Positions 1 to 11,399 are shown, counted from the first letter of the stretch. The stretch: 64,000 bases of DNA from Melitaea cinxia (GCF_905220565.1 NC_059402.1:10293501-10357500), one strand, 5' to 3'. Made by a program: numbers and translations. Notes: generated by a model not told the origin, from the sequence alone.

Positions 1-1560
1 ATCAGTGTATATAGCTTCAACTTGGCCCTTTTTGTCTAAATTTTTAAATATGTAATTTGTGAAAACTAATAGATTTGACAAGGTAGATCGCCCCCTAACG
101 AATCCGTGCTGCTCCTCGATAATAGTATGCTTAAGCTTCGATGATATGAAATTGTGAACTAGTTTCTCAAAGACCTTCGGAATTGTTGATAGGATGGATA
201 TTGGCCGAAAATTTGGTATTTCATTTTTCGAACCCGATTTAAATATAGGTGTTATAAAAACCCTTTTCCATTGGCTTGGAAATACACCTTTTCTGAGGCA
301 GTTATTAAAAATCATTTCAAGAGGAAAAGAGATATTTAAGCAAAAGAGAACAGTGTGTGGTTATAACAAAGGTCATCAGAAATCGAAAACAAAATTTCTA
401 TTCGACCTATCGAGAAAATGGCTATGGAGTACCGCAGGGAAGTGTTCTAGGGCCTCTATTGTTTCTCATATACATAAATGATTTACCAGATGGGTTAGAT
501 CATGAGTGCATATTATTTGCTGATAATACGACGATAAACATTAAAAGTGGTAATAGATCAAATATCGAAAAAGAGACTAACTTAGTTTTGACAAAAGTGA
601 TTGACTGGCTTACTAAAAACAATTTGAAAATAAATCTTTTGAACAAAAATTATACAATTTCAAACTCATCAATGTAATATTCTTAGTGCAAATATAAATT
701 ATAATAACGCGAAAATTTCAAATGTAGAATCGACATCTTTTTTAGGGATACAAGTAGACAAGTATTGCGATTGGAAGGTACATGTGAACGGAATGTGTGA
801 GAAACTTGAAAAATTTGTTTACGTCTTAAAACGGCTCAGGAATGTGGCAACTGAGAAAGCAGCAATGCTGGCTTACCATGGCTATGTCTCATCAAACCTT
901 CGCTATGGTGTCATACTGTGGGGAAACTCTGTAGACACAGATAAAATCTTTAAAGTCCAAAAAAAAAAATGTCTCAGATCATTATGTGGAGCTGGTTACC
1001 TGGACAGCTGTAAACCACTTTTTAAATCGCTCCGCGTCCTTCCCTTTCCTTGTTTATACATTTACGAATCAGGTATGTTTGTTAAGAAGAACATAAATCT
1101 ATTTAAAACTTGTGACAGTGTACTTCGGACCAATTCCCGACGTAAACATGAGCTATATATGCCAATGCAAAAGTTGGCCATATATAAAAAGAATTCTTAC
1201 TGTATGTCAATTCGAATATACAATAAAATACCAGGCTCTTATAAGCATTTACCACTGATAGTATTCAAGAAGGTTTTTATGAATTTCTGTTGAATAAATT
1301 GTATTATAATGTTAATGACTACTTAAATGACCTTATGTGACATGGTTTTCGCTGTTTATTAATTCATATTTTTTTTTCTTTATCTTATTGACATGATTTG
1401 TTTGGTTTTTTGACATTTTATAAATTAAAATGAACTATTTATGTTATATTAAAAAAAATTTGCACACCGAAAATCGGTAGAATATGTTGGCTAACTATGT
1501 AATTTGACAACTTGTATACCATATTCTTGCAAAATAAATAAATTATTATTAATTATTATT
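1..1560. mobile_element. CR1/Jockey-group LINE fragment with internal inversion
   Basis: This is a reverse-transcriptase (RT) fragment of a non-LTR retrotransposon. Bases 1 to about 340 encode the RT fingers region only on the minus strand (FRPISILSTI, EEQHGF motifs). From about 345 the plus strand carries the palm (GVPQGSVLGPLLF, then FADN in place of YADD), followed by the thumb and C-terminal region to the stop near 1293. The two halves are in opposite orientation, so this is one copy with its 5' part inverted. Frameshifts near 670-780 and the altered FADN box show it is dead. The 3' end runs into an ATT-rich tail at about 1530-1560. The left end lies outside the window. The clade assignment rests on motif style only. 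Confidence 0.8.
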
Positions 1561-1599
1561 ACACGATACATATACAAAAATAGCATTTTTACAATTTTT

Positions 1600-2990
1600 G
1601 TCTGTCTGTTCCTGACAGGCCTGAGGGTCTGTCTGGGTACGGGCCTCGAGGTTACCCACTTTACCTGGGCTTTCATCACCTGGGCCTCGCCTCCGGGATC
1701 ACCTTAATTCGACCCTATTGGGTTAGGGTCTTATTGCCCTGGGGGTCTTCGCCTTACTAATTTTTTCCTTCCGTCCGTCGGTCAATTCCGTTCTTTGGTT
1801 TCTCCCTTTGTCTGGTTTACGTCGGGATGTCCTCCTCCACGTCGTCCGAATCGTCGACACCACTGTCCGCGCTGGGTCAGCTCGGTGGTGGTTGCAGGAG
1901 CTCGCGCGGTAGAGGACGCCCTTATGGTGGTCTCGCATGTAGCGGGACAGTTGACGGCCATCCTCCACCTGTCTAGCTACTCCGATAGCAAGTCCAGCAG
2001 ACACTGCTGCATTCTGTTGGTGGCGACGATCTGGTGATACGACGATGCAAAGAACGCGCTGTCGTCCGCATACAGGACCAACAGGATGTTCTTCTCCCCC
2101 TCACGCAAGTGGTTGCGGAGGGTGGGGGGTACTCCAGCTCGGATCGGGCGTGGCTTGGAATCCACCCCGTCCACCGAGATGAAGAAGCTCCGGCCTTCTA
2201 GGAACGACGCTACCACTTGCACATACTCGGGTAGTGCTGTCGTGGCAATCAACTTGTCGAAGAGTTCGGCGTGCCATACACGATCGAAGGCCTTCTCCAT
2301 GTCAAGAAAGACCCCGACCGTGCAGTGCCGGTTATTGAGCTCACTGGCCAAGTGGCTGAGGACTCTCGCCAGCTGGAGCGACGTCGAGTGGCTGCTGCGG
2401 ATGCCGAACTGCTCTTCGCGCATGGGCAGATACGCCGCGAGTCTCTGCAGCAGCCGTCGCTCGAACGGCTTGACGATATGCGAGAATAGGGTGATGGGCC
2501 GGTAACTTCCCGGGAGTCGACGGTCCTTCCCCGACTTGGGTAAGACAACGATCTTCCCGGTCTTCCACACGACGGGGAAGTGACCGGTCTAGAGTATCCC
2601 GTTGAATGCCTTCGTGAGCGCTGCGAGGCATCCAGTAGGCAGCTGCATCAACGCGGCAGTTGGTATGCCGTCGGGTCCCGGGGCCTTCCGCTTAGGCAGG
2701 CGGGCAACCGCTTTCCTGAGCTCTGACAGGAAGATGAGGTCACCTCCCTGGAGCTCGGTAGTGGAGCCCGACAGGAACCTTTCCACCGTCTCCTGGACTG
2801 CCGCGTGATGACGGCCGACATTTGCATCAGTCGTATTTGGCGCATTGGGGGATAACTGCTCTTCCATATATTCCGCCAGGATTTTTGCCCTATCGCTGGC
2901 GGAATATCTTCTGTTACCCGGTCTATCCAGGAGCGGGTAAACAGGAAGGTCTTGTTGTCACTGTTGGACTTAGGCCTCTCCAAGTTCGTG
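1600..2990 (-). mobile_element. Jockey-type LINE, degenerate RT
   Basis: Minus-strand translation shows an RT with KAPGPDGIP, LPKSGKDR, YRPITL, EEQFG, VFLDMEKAFDRVWH and LYADDSAFF boxes in the order expected of a Jockey-clade enzyme. The usual GVPQGS box is damaged (GVPPTLR) and a stop interrupts the reading frame near 2590. After the YADD box the frame is lost near 1977, and the region down to about 1620 is GC-rich 3' sequence. No ORF1 or endonuclease is present, so the copy is 5' truncated. It is nonfunctional. Confidence 0.8.
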
Positions 2991-3290
2991 CCAAACCAGC
3001 CTCCACCGGCAATCTTACATAGATCTTTGGTTCAGCGGGCCGGAGAAAGTTTCCCACTGCGGTCACCAAATCGCGGTCTCCACTCCAGGATACGCCTGCT
3101 CCACCGACCATCGGTCCTGCAATAGAGGTGGTCAACCCACTACCACTTCAACTACTAATTCTGTGAAAACCAAAAATAGCCATATCGGTTGTTTTCGTAC
3201 TCTTGCGGATAGTCTCATTTCTGATCCTTTCTTTGAGAGAGACCCCAAGCATAAAACAATTAAACTTGTGGACTAGTACTAGTGACGTAG
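2960..3290 (-). mobile_element. RTE-type LINE 3' end fragment
   Basis: The minus strand holds the C-terminal tail of an RTE LINE (LGVSLKERIRNETIRKSTK). The 3' part resembles the same region of the larger antisense RTE copy at 59400-61800: both contain the same GC-rich stretch and the sequence corresponding to SL(K)DRIRNETI. It is frameshifted and truncated on both sides. Confidence 0.65.
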
Positions 3291-3296
3291 CGTACC

Positions 3297-3720
3297 TTGG
3301 ACCCTGTATCAAAATTAGTTTCGGATCCAAATGAAAAGTACAGATCTCTAAGATTCTCACTGAGTGACAGGATAAGAAATAGTGAGATAAGGAAACGTTG
3401 TGGTCTGAAAGAAGATGTAGTAACAAAAATTGAGAAATGTATGCTCAGATGGTTTGGTCATGTCGAGAGAATGAGTGAAGAACGATTGACGAAAGAGTGT
3501 ATAAGGCGAGTGTGGATAGAAGGATTGGAAGGGGTAGACCTAGGCGGACGTTTCGAGACCAAATAAAGGACGTCTTGAAAAAAGGCCAGGTCAAGAGTAC
3601 ACTAAACCGAAGAGCATGTATGAAGGGAATAATGAAAGTGGACGAAGCGAAAGAAGTATGTAAGGATCGTAGCAAGTGGAAAGAAGTGGTCTCTGCCTAC
3701 CCCTACGGGAAAGAAGCATG
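3297..3720 (+). mobile_element. LINE C-terminal fragment ending in an ATGT microsatellite
   Basis: Two overlapping plus-strand frames give the tail of a LINE polyprotein (RKRCGLKEDVVTKIE, RWFGHVERM, GRGRPRRTF, VCKDRSKWKEVVSAYP). This C-terminal block is widespread in lepidopteran RTE-like elements. The frame changes near 3500. The copy ends in a (TATG)n repeat just after the stop, as expected of a LINE 3' end. No RT core remains. Confidence 0.7.
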
Positions 3721-3723
3721 ATT

Positions 3724-3760
3724 ATATGTATGTATGTATGTATGTGTGTATGTATGTATG
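3724..3760 (+). repeat. (TATG)n microsatellite
   Basis: About nine TATG/TGTG units follow the LINE stop codon directly; this is probably the element's 3' terminal repeat. Confidence 0.9.
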
Positions 3761-4440
3761 TACTTTCTCCTTCCTGAGTATTAATAGTGACCAGTTCCTG
3801 TTCTATCCAAGTCCTTAGATAATTTTTTTTTATCAGTTTTAGTTATGAAAAACTTCTAACAACTGTTGCGGTCGTAACTGAAAGGGTCAAGAATAGAAAG
3901 CAACCTGTTATAACCTTCAGAAAACTGGATGCAAGGCTATTGATTTTTATCAGCAATAATTCCGTAAGTTTCTTAATGGAATGAATTTTTTGAATTTCGG
4001 ATTTCAGGCTAATGAAAGAGCTTGTAGCCCCAGGTTGGAGACAGAACAGAAATATAATTTTTCTACACAAAAAATCTGAATACAGTTCATTTTAAAATTC
4101 GAAACTATAAACTAATTTATATTACAGAAATATAATTTTACCAAGTGAAGCGCAGGGGCTGTGCTAGCCTAGATTTTATATGTAGAAAAAAATAGTCAAT
4201 GTTTACCTTCATACATAAACTCCGTCCAAAAATAAGTCTTATTATGTAAACAAATCCCTTATCGGAAAAAAAATGTGCATTCCCTGTGTAATCACACACA
4301 ATGGCTACTAGATATTTATTGTAGCATCTGGGTAATCACATGAAATATCATTATTTTTGTAATTATACGTCTATTTCATCGTCAAACTAATATTTTTAAC
4401 AGAAAACCGAATTCGCTGACGCTGTAACCTCAAACTTACA
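3761..4440. other. AT-rich spacer with no gene seen
   Basis: No ORF with recognisable motifs and no repeat boundary is visible. The 75-codon minus frame at 3843-4070 has no recognisable content. Confidence 0.6.
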
Positions 4441-4448
4441 AGTGACAT

Positions 4449-5265
4449 TAGGGAAGGGCACCAAATATCGATATATCGATATTTTTTCAAAAAAATATCG
4501 ATAAATATCGGCGATATTTTTAATTTCAAAATATCGATAATCGATATTTAGTTTTGAATATCGAAGTCGATATTTTTTTAAATTATATTATATTTTAAAT
4601 GAATTATGTATTCTACTTTTATTTCAACATATGGTCCGTTTTATCTGTAAATGAATAACTGTAACAGAAACAAAGCGCGCGAGATTTTGCGAGTTTTGGT
4701 ATTAGTGCTGTCTATATCCCTCTGTAGCTTGTGAATGCAACCAAAAAACATGTCTATGGGTAGTTTCTTTAGACTTAATTTAAGTGTGATCAAATACCAA
4801 ACTAGACCAAAGTGTGAATCTAATGCTAATCTATGGTGTAACGTGTGCGTACATGTTCATTAAGCTGGACCGATTTTGACGGGACTTTCACTAGCAGATA
4901 GCTGGTGTAATAAGGTGTAACTTAGGCTACTTTTATTTTAGATTTTTTTTATAACTACGAACTGAACAATAACTTTTTTGTTAAATTCCACGCGGACGAA
5001 GTCGCGGGCACAGCAGCTAGTAATAATATGTAATTCATATATACAATAATATATATATTCTTCATTTTTATCATAATACTTAAGTCTTCATTGTAATAAT
5101 ATGTAATAAAATTAATATACTTGCCGAATATGTATTAATTTTCAATTTGTAGTAAAAATATCGATATATCGAAATATCGATATTTTTTATTCAGTATATA
5201 TCGATACTTTTTAAAAATATCGATACGATATATATCGATATATTTTTTTCATTTGCCCATCCCTA
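4449..5265. mobile_element. hAT-type nonautonomous element (MITE) with ATCGATAT subterminal repeats
   Basis: The ends are short inverted repeats (TAGGGAAGGGC at the left; complement of TAGGGATGGGC at the right). Both ends are flanked by the identical 8-bp direct repeat AGTGACAT (4441-4448 and 5266-5273), the TSD length of hAT elements. The subterminal 100-150 bp on each side are dense in ATCGATAT-type motifs, candidate transposase binding sites. No transposase ORF is present. A Helitron-like fragment (about 4840-5025) is nested inside. Confidence 0.85.
4840..5025 (+). mobile_element. Helitron-like 3' end nested in the hAT MITE
   Basis: It matches the copy at about 38140-38320 over most of its length (GACCGATTTTGACGGGACTT near the start, GAAGTCGCGGGCACAG near the end) and finishes in CTAG after a GC hairpin. 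That layout is typical of Helitron 3' termini. No Rep/helicase ORF is present. Confidence 0.6.
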
Positions 5266-5273
5266 AGTGACAT

Positions 5274-5504
5274 TTCTCATTACTCTATCTTGTCTTTGGT
5301 TTTTAGGGCTGGGACGTTCTTTAATATATATTTAGTTTTTATTTATTTTTATGTATTCAGTTTATTATTTTTATTTATTCGCATTGTTAGCAAGATATAA
5401 ATGAGCATCTGTTAAGTCGAATCAAACTGAATCAAATAAATTAATTTTTTAATGAAAGGGACTATGTGATTATGTTTTTATTATTTATTATTATTATTTT
5501 TTAC
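5274..5504. other. AT-rich spacer, nothing recognised
   Basis: Simple AT-rich sequence with (ATT)-like runs and no coding signal. Confidence 0.5.
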
Positions 5505-5575
5505 TAGTTGCTGCCCGCGACGTCGTCTGCGTGAACGCTATACAACACCAAAAATACCTACGATTATATCTTTTA
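5505..5575 (-). mobile_element. Helitron-like terminus abutting the viral fragment
   Basis: Read on the minus strand, it ends in a GC-rich stretch (GACGTCGCGGGCAGC) followed by ACTAGT, like the other Helitron 3' ends in this window. The viral helicase reading frame stops resembling helicase at about 5575, where this sequence begins, so this terminus probably truncated it. Confidence 0.5.
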
Positions 5576-6927
5576 AAATCACGACCTCCGTGTCTTCATC
5601 GAAATCCCTGACTATGCGAGTTGTCTTGCCGCATCCCGGTACACCATTTATCCATTCCAGCGATGGTAGCCCCCAGGTCACGGACGGTAAACCGGCTTCC
5701 CAGTCGCCCGAGATGGTTTTCGCCATCCGCAGCATTCAGTCCCCCAGCATTACTTTCGTGCATCTGGCCACTACCACCACCGGGTCCCCTTCGGGTGTGT
5801 CGAAGGTTTGTGGCTCCTCGTCACTCCCCTCAGACTCGACCGCGCTCACGAAACCCGCTTTGATGTTATATGCAGCCATATACCTACCCGACATCTTGCC
5901 CTTGAGTATTTGTCGGGTTTCGCTGTTGTATATGGCTGCTTCGGCTTCCTCGAGTTCCACCTCCAGTAACCTTTGGTGATCGTACTGGTAGGCCTGCATG
6001 ATCTTTTTGCAGGTGGCCAGGCTTACCTCGCGGTTTGCCTTTATTATGACCAGGAACTCGATTAGGGCGTTCTCCGCATGTCGAAACGGTGTGGACGCAG
6101 GTCGAAGTCTTGGTGGTTCTACTTGTCCCATGTCGGGCCCTAGTTCGAGCGGCCGGTGATGCCTCCGGGTGCCTCGGACTGTCGTCTTTGGTGAACCCGC
6201 TCAGCGCCCCCGATAGTCGCTCTCCCTGTCCAGCCTTTTTGGGAGAGTGGTGATGCGGGAGCTTACCTTGTTTCGGAGAGATGGTTGCCTGGATAAAGGT
6301 CGCCAATGACATCGAGCTCGGCTTAGACTCAGGTGCGGTCCTTGCCTTGCGTTGTTCAACCTTCTGGCTCTCGATCTTTTGTTGTAGGCGCTCCGAGCCG
6401 CTAGGTGCGGGCTCGCAGACAGTCGGCAATGCAGGGGATGAAGGTGTTTTGGATTTCGGTCTTAAGTAACCAAGATCCTCCCCCCTGTCTTCGTAAACAA
6501 TGACCTCACTGTTCTTAGAAGCCATTAAGCAACCGTACCTATCCGATACGTTGCCTCTATCATAACCGACTCTCATCAAATCGACACTGATTCTTCCGGA
6601 GATTCCTCCGGGGATCTCGCCCAACCACTGTAGCCACAAGCTGGACTGCGCGAAGGCGGACGTCTCTCCCCATTCGCAAAGTGCGATCTCTTTGTTTTTC
6701 AACCGCAATAAACGATAGGTCGGGTCCCCCTCCTGCTCTTGCGCTAGCGCTGTGATTTTTGTGCGCTTTATGCTTGTCTTTTGGGTGCTACCGTTTATCA
6801 GTAATGCGAGCCCCGGCGAAATCGCCAGCTGATTGCGTTTTTCGGAGCGACAAAAGCTTATCCTCGTCCTCTCCACCATAAGTCCATAAAGTCTCAAACA
6901 AGGATGAGCTGGAGGGAATGATCGCAA
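5576..6927 (-). pseudogene. Endogenous viral element: virga-like RNA virus replicase fragment (SF1 helicase start)
   Basis: Minus-strand frames from 6927 to 5576 encode a replicase-like stretch. The clearest part is near its 3' end, where WINGVPGCGKTT followed within about 10 residues by FDED is the motif I (Walker A) region of the viral superfamily 1 helicase of alphavirus-like plus-strand RNA viruses. Upstream lies about 350 residues I cannot assign; by position it would be the linker between methyltransferase and helicase. Breaks: an in-frame TGA at 5738-5736, a frame change around 6130-6220, and loss of everything after motif I. The helicase is nonfunctional. Its neighbours are a Helitron end (right end in minus reading) and a LINE on the opposite strand. 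Composition is GC-richer than the flanks. A host ATPase is unlikely given the viral form of motif I. Confidence 0.6.
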
Positions 6928-9900
6928 AATATGTCACGATTATTCACCGCACATGTGAGAGAACCATTCCGAGGATAAAACAGTAGAAAGGCGATCCCCG
7001 ACCACCCTGGTGGTCGTCTGAGCTAGACTCCCTGAAAAGGGAGCAATTAAGCGCCAAACGTGGCATAAGAAATGCTGCACCCTGCAGAAGGCCTGACGTC
7101 ATCGAAAAATACGTACGGGCCAAGGAGAAATACAAAAAGGTGGCAGACGAAGCAGCCACTCAGAGCTGGAAGGAGTTCTGTACGACATAGGGCCGTGAAA
7201 TCGTATGGGACGGTATCTACAGAGTTATCAGAAAGACCTCTCGTAGGCACGAGGACGCACTGCTAAGAAACAAATCCGGCAAAACGGTGTCACCAGAACA
7301 GTCGGCAAAACTCCTGGCTAAAACGTTCTACCCAGATGACTCTGTAGACACCGAGACCGTCTATCACAAGCAGATCCGAGAAGCCGTAGAAAGCAAAACA
7401 CCCACGGAGTAAGAAGATCTGTCCGACGACGACCCGCCGTTTACGGCCGCGGAGCTAGAACAGGTTCTTTTGAGCCAAAAACCCAAAAAAGCTCCAGGCC
7501 CAGACGAGTTGACGTCGGATATATGCGCGGCGGCAATAAACTGCGACAGGGAGTTATTTCTAGCTTTGGCGAACAAATGCCTATCGCTATCCTACTTCCC
7601 CAAGCAGTGGAAGGTCGCCCACGTATGCGACCTCCGCAAACCAGCCAAAGAGGACTACACTCACCCGAAGTCCCATAGACCTATCGGACTCCTGTCGATC
7701 CTAGGAAAGATAGTTGAGAAAATGATGGTAGGTAGACTTTAGTGGAGGCTCTTCCCTACGCTGCAGTACGGATTCATGCCACAGAGGGGAACGGAAGACG
7801 CCCTCTATTATCTCGTCAAGCATATCAGGCAGGAAATGGACTCTAAGAAGATAGTACTTCTGATATCGCTTGATATAGAGGGCGCTTTCGACAATGCATG
7901 GTGGCCGGCTCTATAAAAACAGCTGGTGGACAAGCATTGCCCTAGAAACCTATTTAAAATGGTCGCCTCATACCTCCAGGATCGAAAGGTCATTGTTAAT
8001 TACGCCAGAGTGACCAGTGAGAAGGAGACCACGAAAGGTTGCGTCCAAAGATCCATTGGCGAGCCGACCTTCTGGAACCTCATACTGGATTCGCTGCTGA
8101 GAAAGATCAGCGATATGGGAGTATATGGCCAGGCCTTTGCAGACGACGTGGTCCTCGTTTTCTCCAGCCAAAAAACCAGCAACCTACAGACCTTAGCCGA
8201 AACCATCTTAGCTGCCGTACAAGAGTGGGGTATACGTAACAAACTGAGCTTCGCCGCGCATAAGACCAACGCGATGGTGCTCACTAAAAAGCTGAAATAC
8301 GATACCCCCATAATCCATATGTCCGGCACTCGACTGAGGCTTGTAGATCAAATAAAACTACTGGGGCACATTTTGGACTCGAAGCTCACTAATTTCAACG
8401 CGCACGTACCCGCCGTATGCAAAAAAGCTGCGGACATTTATAAACAGCTTGCACGCGCGGCGAGAGTGACTTGGGGTCTGAATGGAGAGATCGTACGGAC
8501 CATATATGTGGCGGTAATAGAGCCCATCGTTCTGTACGCAGCAAGCGTATGGTCCTCTGCAGCAGAGAAGTTAGCGATACGAAAACAACTAAACTCACTG
8601 CAGAGAGGATTTGCACTGAAAATGTGCAAGGCGTATAGAACGGTGTCGCTTACATCGGCACTAGTCCACACAGGCTTGCTTCCGTTAGACCTTCGCGTTC
8701 GAGAGGCGGCCACATTTTTTGAGACCAAAAAAAGGTTACCGGTTACAGCACGGACCTTCTTCCACCGGGAAGAGAACTGGAGCGCAGGGTGGGACCAATG
8801 CAAAACCCCCATCCTTCTCTACTCATGGCAACGGAGTACGAGCGCTTAGAGAGTCTGAACCCCGAAGTCCTTAAGGAACACAGCATCGTCGGGCCTCTCA
8901 TCTTTACCGACGGAAACAAAATAGAGGGTAAAGTAGGAGCCGCCCTCACATGCTGGAACCAAGACAGGGAAGTAAAATACTCCACTTTCCGGTTAGAGCC
9001 GCACAACACTGTCTTTCAATCCGAGATGTACGCACTCTTCAGAGCTGTGGATAGGCAAAAACCTCAAAGTCACGCTCCATAAACATCTTGAGCGACTCGA
9101 GGTCATCTTTGGATCTGCTGAGGAGCCTCTCAGTGACTCACCCTCTGTCCGTGGAAATGAAGAGTCGAATCAGACAGCTCCGGTAGGAGAATAAGACAGT
9201 ACGGTTCTTTTGGTTGAGGGCCCATGTTGGAACACTGGGCAATGAGAGAGCGGACGAACTGGCCAAAACTTTGGCTTTAACAAAAAAGACGGCACCTGCT
9301 ACGACAGAGTACCACTCTCGTATGTCAGAAGGTAGATACGGGAGGCGTCTACCAGGGTGTGGCAAGACAGATACAATTCTTCGGAGACTGGCTCGGTCAC
9401 GAAAATATTCTTACCGGATGTAAAGACCGCTCGCAGACTGGTAAGGAAATCGGCACCAACATCTGTCGACACACAAATTCTGACCGGCCACGAAGGATTA
9501 GCGGCGTATCTTCACAGACTCCACATCACTGACAGTCCTTCGAGCATCTGCGACCCGAATTGTGAGGAGACAGTTCTGCGTATTATATTGAACTGCCCGA
9601 GGTTCAGTAAGGAAAGGCTGGATCTGGAACTCAAACTCCAGATTAAGCTAGACCAGCCATCTCTCCATACCATCCTGGAGAGCGAGACTAGCAGAACGTC
9701 CTTCCTCACATTCGTCGCGAGAAAGGCCGTCAATACAGCCGCAAAGAGGAACAGCACGCTTTCTCCACCACTGGCTTTAACACCTATGCAGAGTGCTAAC
9801 ACCGTCGTTCATACAACACACCTCAGACACACAACACACAAGCATAAATAGGACAAAACCGTGTCCAACAATTCACTCAGCGGGATAACATCACAGCTCC

Positions 9901-10140
9901 GCGGATGTCTCCTGACCGCACCTTTCTGGCCCAAATAGCTAGGACCACGTCTTCCTCAAGCCTGTGAGCCTGCGTCGTCTTCCTGAACCTGTTCAGGAAT
10001 AGAGCCAATCAAAACGCATATCCTTGACCAACACAATCCTCGCTCAGTGAAGTGAATGGAAGTGGAGAAGTGGGTATTAGGACCAGATGCGTGGCTCTAT
10101 TCATGGACAGCAAAGTTGAGAGGATTTGGATTATAGAGAG
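6919..10140 (+). mobile_element. R1/I-group LINE with RT and RNase H, broken
   Basis: Reading order: endonuclease-RT linker with PPWWSSEL (about 6990), LLAKTFYPDDS (7310), KKAPGPDEL (7480), HRPIGLLSILGKIVEK (7670), LISLDIEGAFDNAWW (7860), then AFADDVVLVF as the RT catalytic box (about 8130). An RNase H domain follows (FTDGNKIEGKVGAAL at about 8910; GTLGNERADELAK at about 9235), then a Cys/His tail (CDPNCEE, ILNCPRF). Stops at about 7190, 7411, 7740 and 7915 and shifts near 8850 and 9080 break it. The 5' part (ORF1, endonuclease) is missing. An RNase H domain argues for the I/R1/LOA group rather than Jockey or RTE. Confidence 0.85.
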
Positions 10141-10595
10141 GTTTGAATTAATAAGAGTCGACGGTATTTATTTTTCTAACACAGTCTATATTAACTTTTT
10201 ATTAAATCCAAAAAAAATCTCAAAATTTTTTTCAACAATAAACAATATTACTAACGATAATATAAATAAAATTTCGATCAATGCCAACTTAATTAAAGAA
10301 AAAACATGCACGTAATACGGTAATACTCGGACCGCGAATCCGAGTATCGGCATCCTTTTAATATTTATTCTCCTCTATAATCGGCATTCGGCACTATTCG
10401 GCACTTTCGGAACCTGTGTACATTAAGTTTAAGTTCCTTGCTTTGGTTCCTTGTTTGAAACATGTTTGAAATAAACATTTGATGGTAAAGTAATTATTAT
10501 ATATTGGATTGTAAACTAACCGAAATAGTTTTCTGTCTAAAAATTGATATCAAATAATTATCACAGTATATAAAAAAAAGATACAGTGAGTACAA
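10141..10595. other. Upstream region of the SWSAP1-like gene
   Basis: AT-rich, with no coding signal. It probably contains the promoter and 5' UTR of the 10596 gene, but no clear core promoter motif stands out. Confidence 0.4.
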
Positions 10596-11093
10596 ATGAG
10601 TAAACCTAATGTTATTTGTGAGTTATATTTGGGAGGTTCAGCACAAAACCGGAAAAAACTTTTCAGTAAAGCGTTGTGTCGTGCCAAGAATGGAAAAGTT
10701 TTATACATTTTATCAGAAGAGTTGAATGAGCTACCTCAGTTATCTCAGGACGTAAATCAAATTGATAGACATTATTTAAAAATGATTAGTTTCTTATATG
10801 CCTCAAGATTACAGTCACTCATAGAAAGCCTAGTTGCATTACCAACTTGGCAAAACATTCCATCCACAATTATATTGGACGATTTAAGTGAATATTGTAC
10901 TAAAGACAATTTTCAAACTGCTTGTGGTATCACTGCTTTATTTATAGATACAGTCAATAGCTGTTCAAATATATCTAAATCAACTTGCAGACTTTACCTT
11001 GGAGCTCAAGAAGGTAAATTTAGTGAAGAAAATGTCAATATGTTGAGAGAATTGTACTTTAGAAATGTGCAAAATACTACAGATACTTCATAA
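10596..11093 (+). CDS. SWSAP1-like RecA-fold protein (165 aa, single exon)
   Basis: An intact ORF of 165 residues from ATG to TAA. An N-terminal strand-loop (CELYLGGSAQNRKKL) sits where a Walker A would be but lacks the GK(T/S) signature. A Walker-B-like strand follows (STIILDDLSEY, about residues 89-99), then a helix (ITALFIDTV) and a terminal LRELYF. The order and spacing (leucine-rich helix, IILDDL.EY, aliphatic helix with LF(I)DT, then a short strand) fit SWSAP1, the small RAD51-paralogue-like partner of SWS1 in homologous recombination. That match is from family knowledge, not a search. If correct, the absent Walker A means it does not hydrolyse ATP in the classical way. It could instead be an unrelated lepidopteran protein. 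Confidence 0.55.
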   Translation: MSKPNVICELYLGGSAQNRKKLFSKALCRAKNGKVLYILSEELNELPQLSQDVNQIDRHYLKMISFLYASRLQSLIESLVALPTWQNIPSTIILDDLSEYCTKDNFQTACGITALFIDTVNSCSNISKSTCRLYLGAQEGKFSEENVNMLRELYFRNVQNTTDTS

Positions 11094-11399
11094 TTGGAGA
11101 AGCAGCAGTGAGTTTCTCCAGTCCGCAGCGTGCCCAAAAAAAATTTGCCACCATTCATTATAATTATTTTTTTACAATTTTTACCTGGCCTATATTTTAA
11201 ATAAGATTAGTTTTTGAGAAATAGCAAAAAAAAACACGAATTTTTCGCACTTTTTCTATTGGTTTACCCAGTCTTTATCAAAATTCAGCTGTCGAAATTT
11301 CTGTTATTAAAAATGTCTAATTTTGAATAGACTTTATTTCATCAATATTACATCAATACAACTAGGACTACGTGGCGGATTTACAAATTTATCTCCAGT
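11094..11399. other. 3' flank of the SWSAP1-like gene
   Basis: AT-rich, no ORF or repeat boundary seen. Confidence 0.4.

Noticed and set aside
5590..5979. Plus-strand 129-codon frame over the viral fragment
   Set aside because: Antisense shadow; the minus frame carries the helicase motif.
10052..10315. 87-codon frame before the SWSAP1-like gene
   Set aside because: Low-complexity Asn/Ile/Lys-rich and starting within LINE 3' sequence; no motif.
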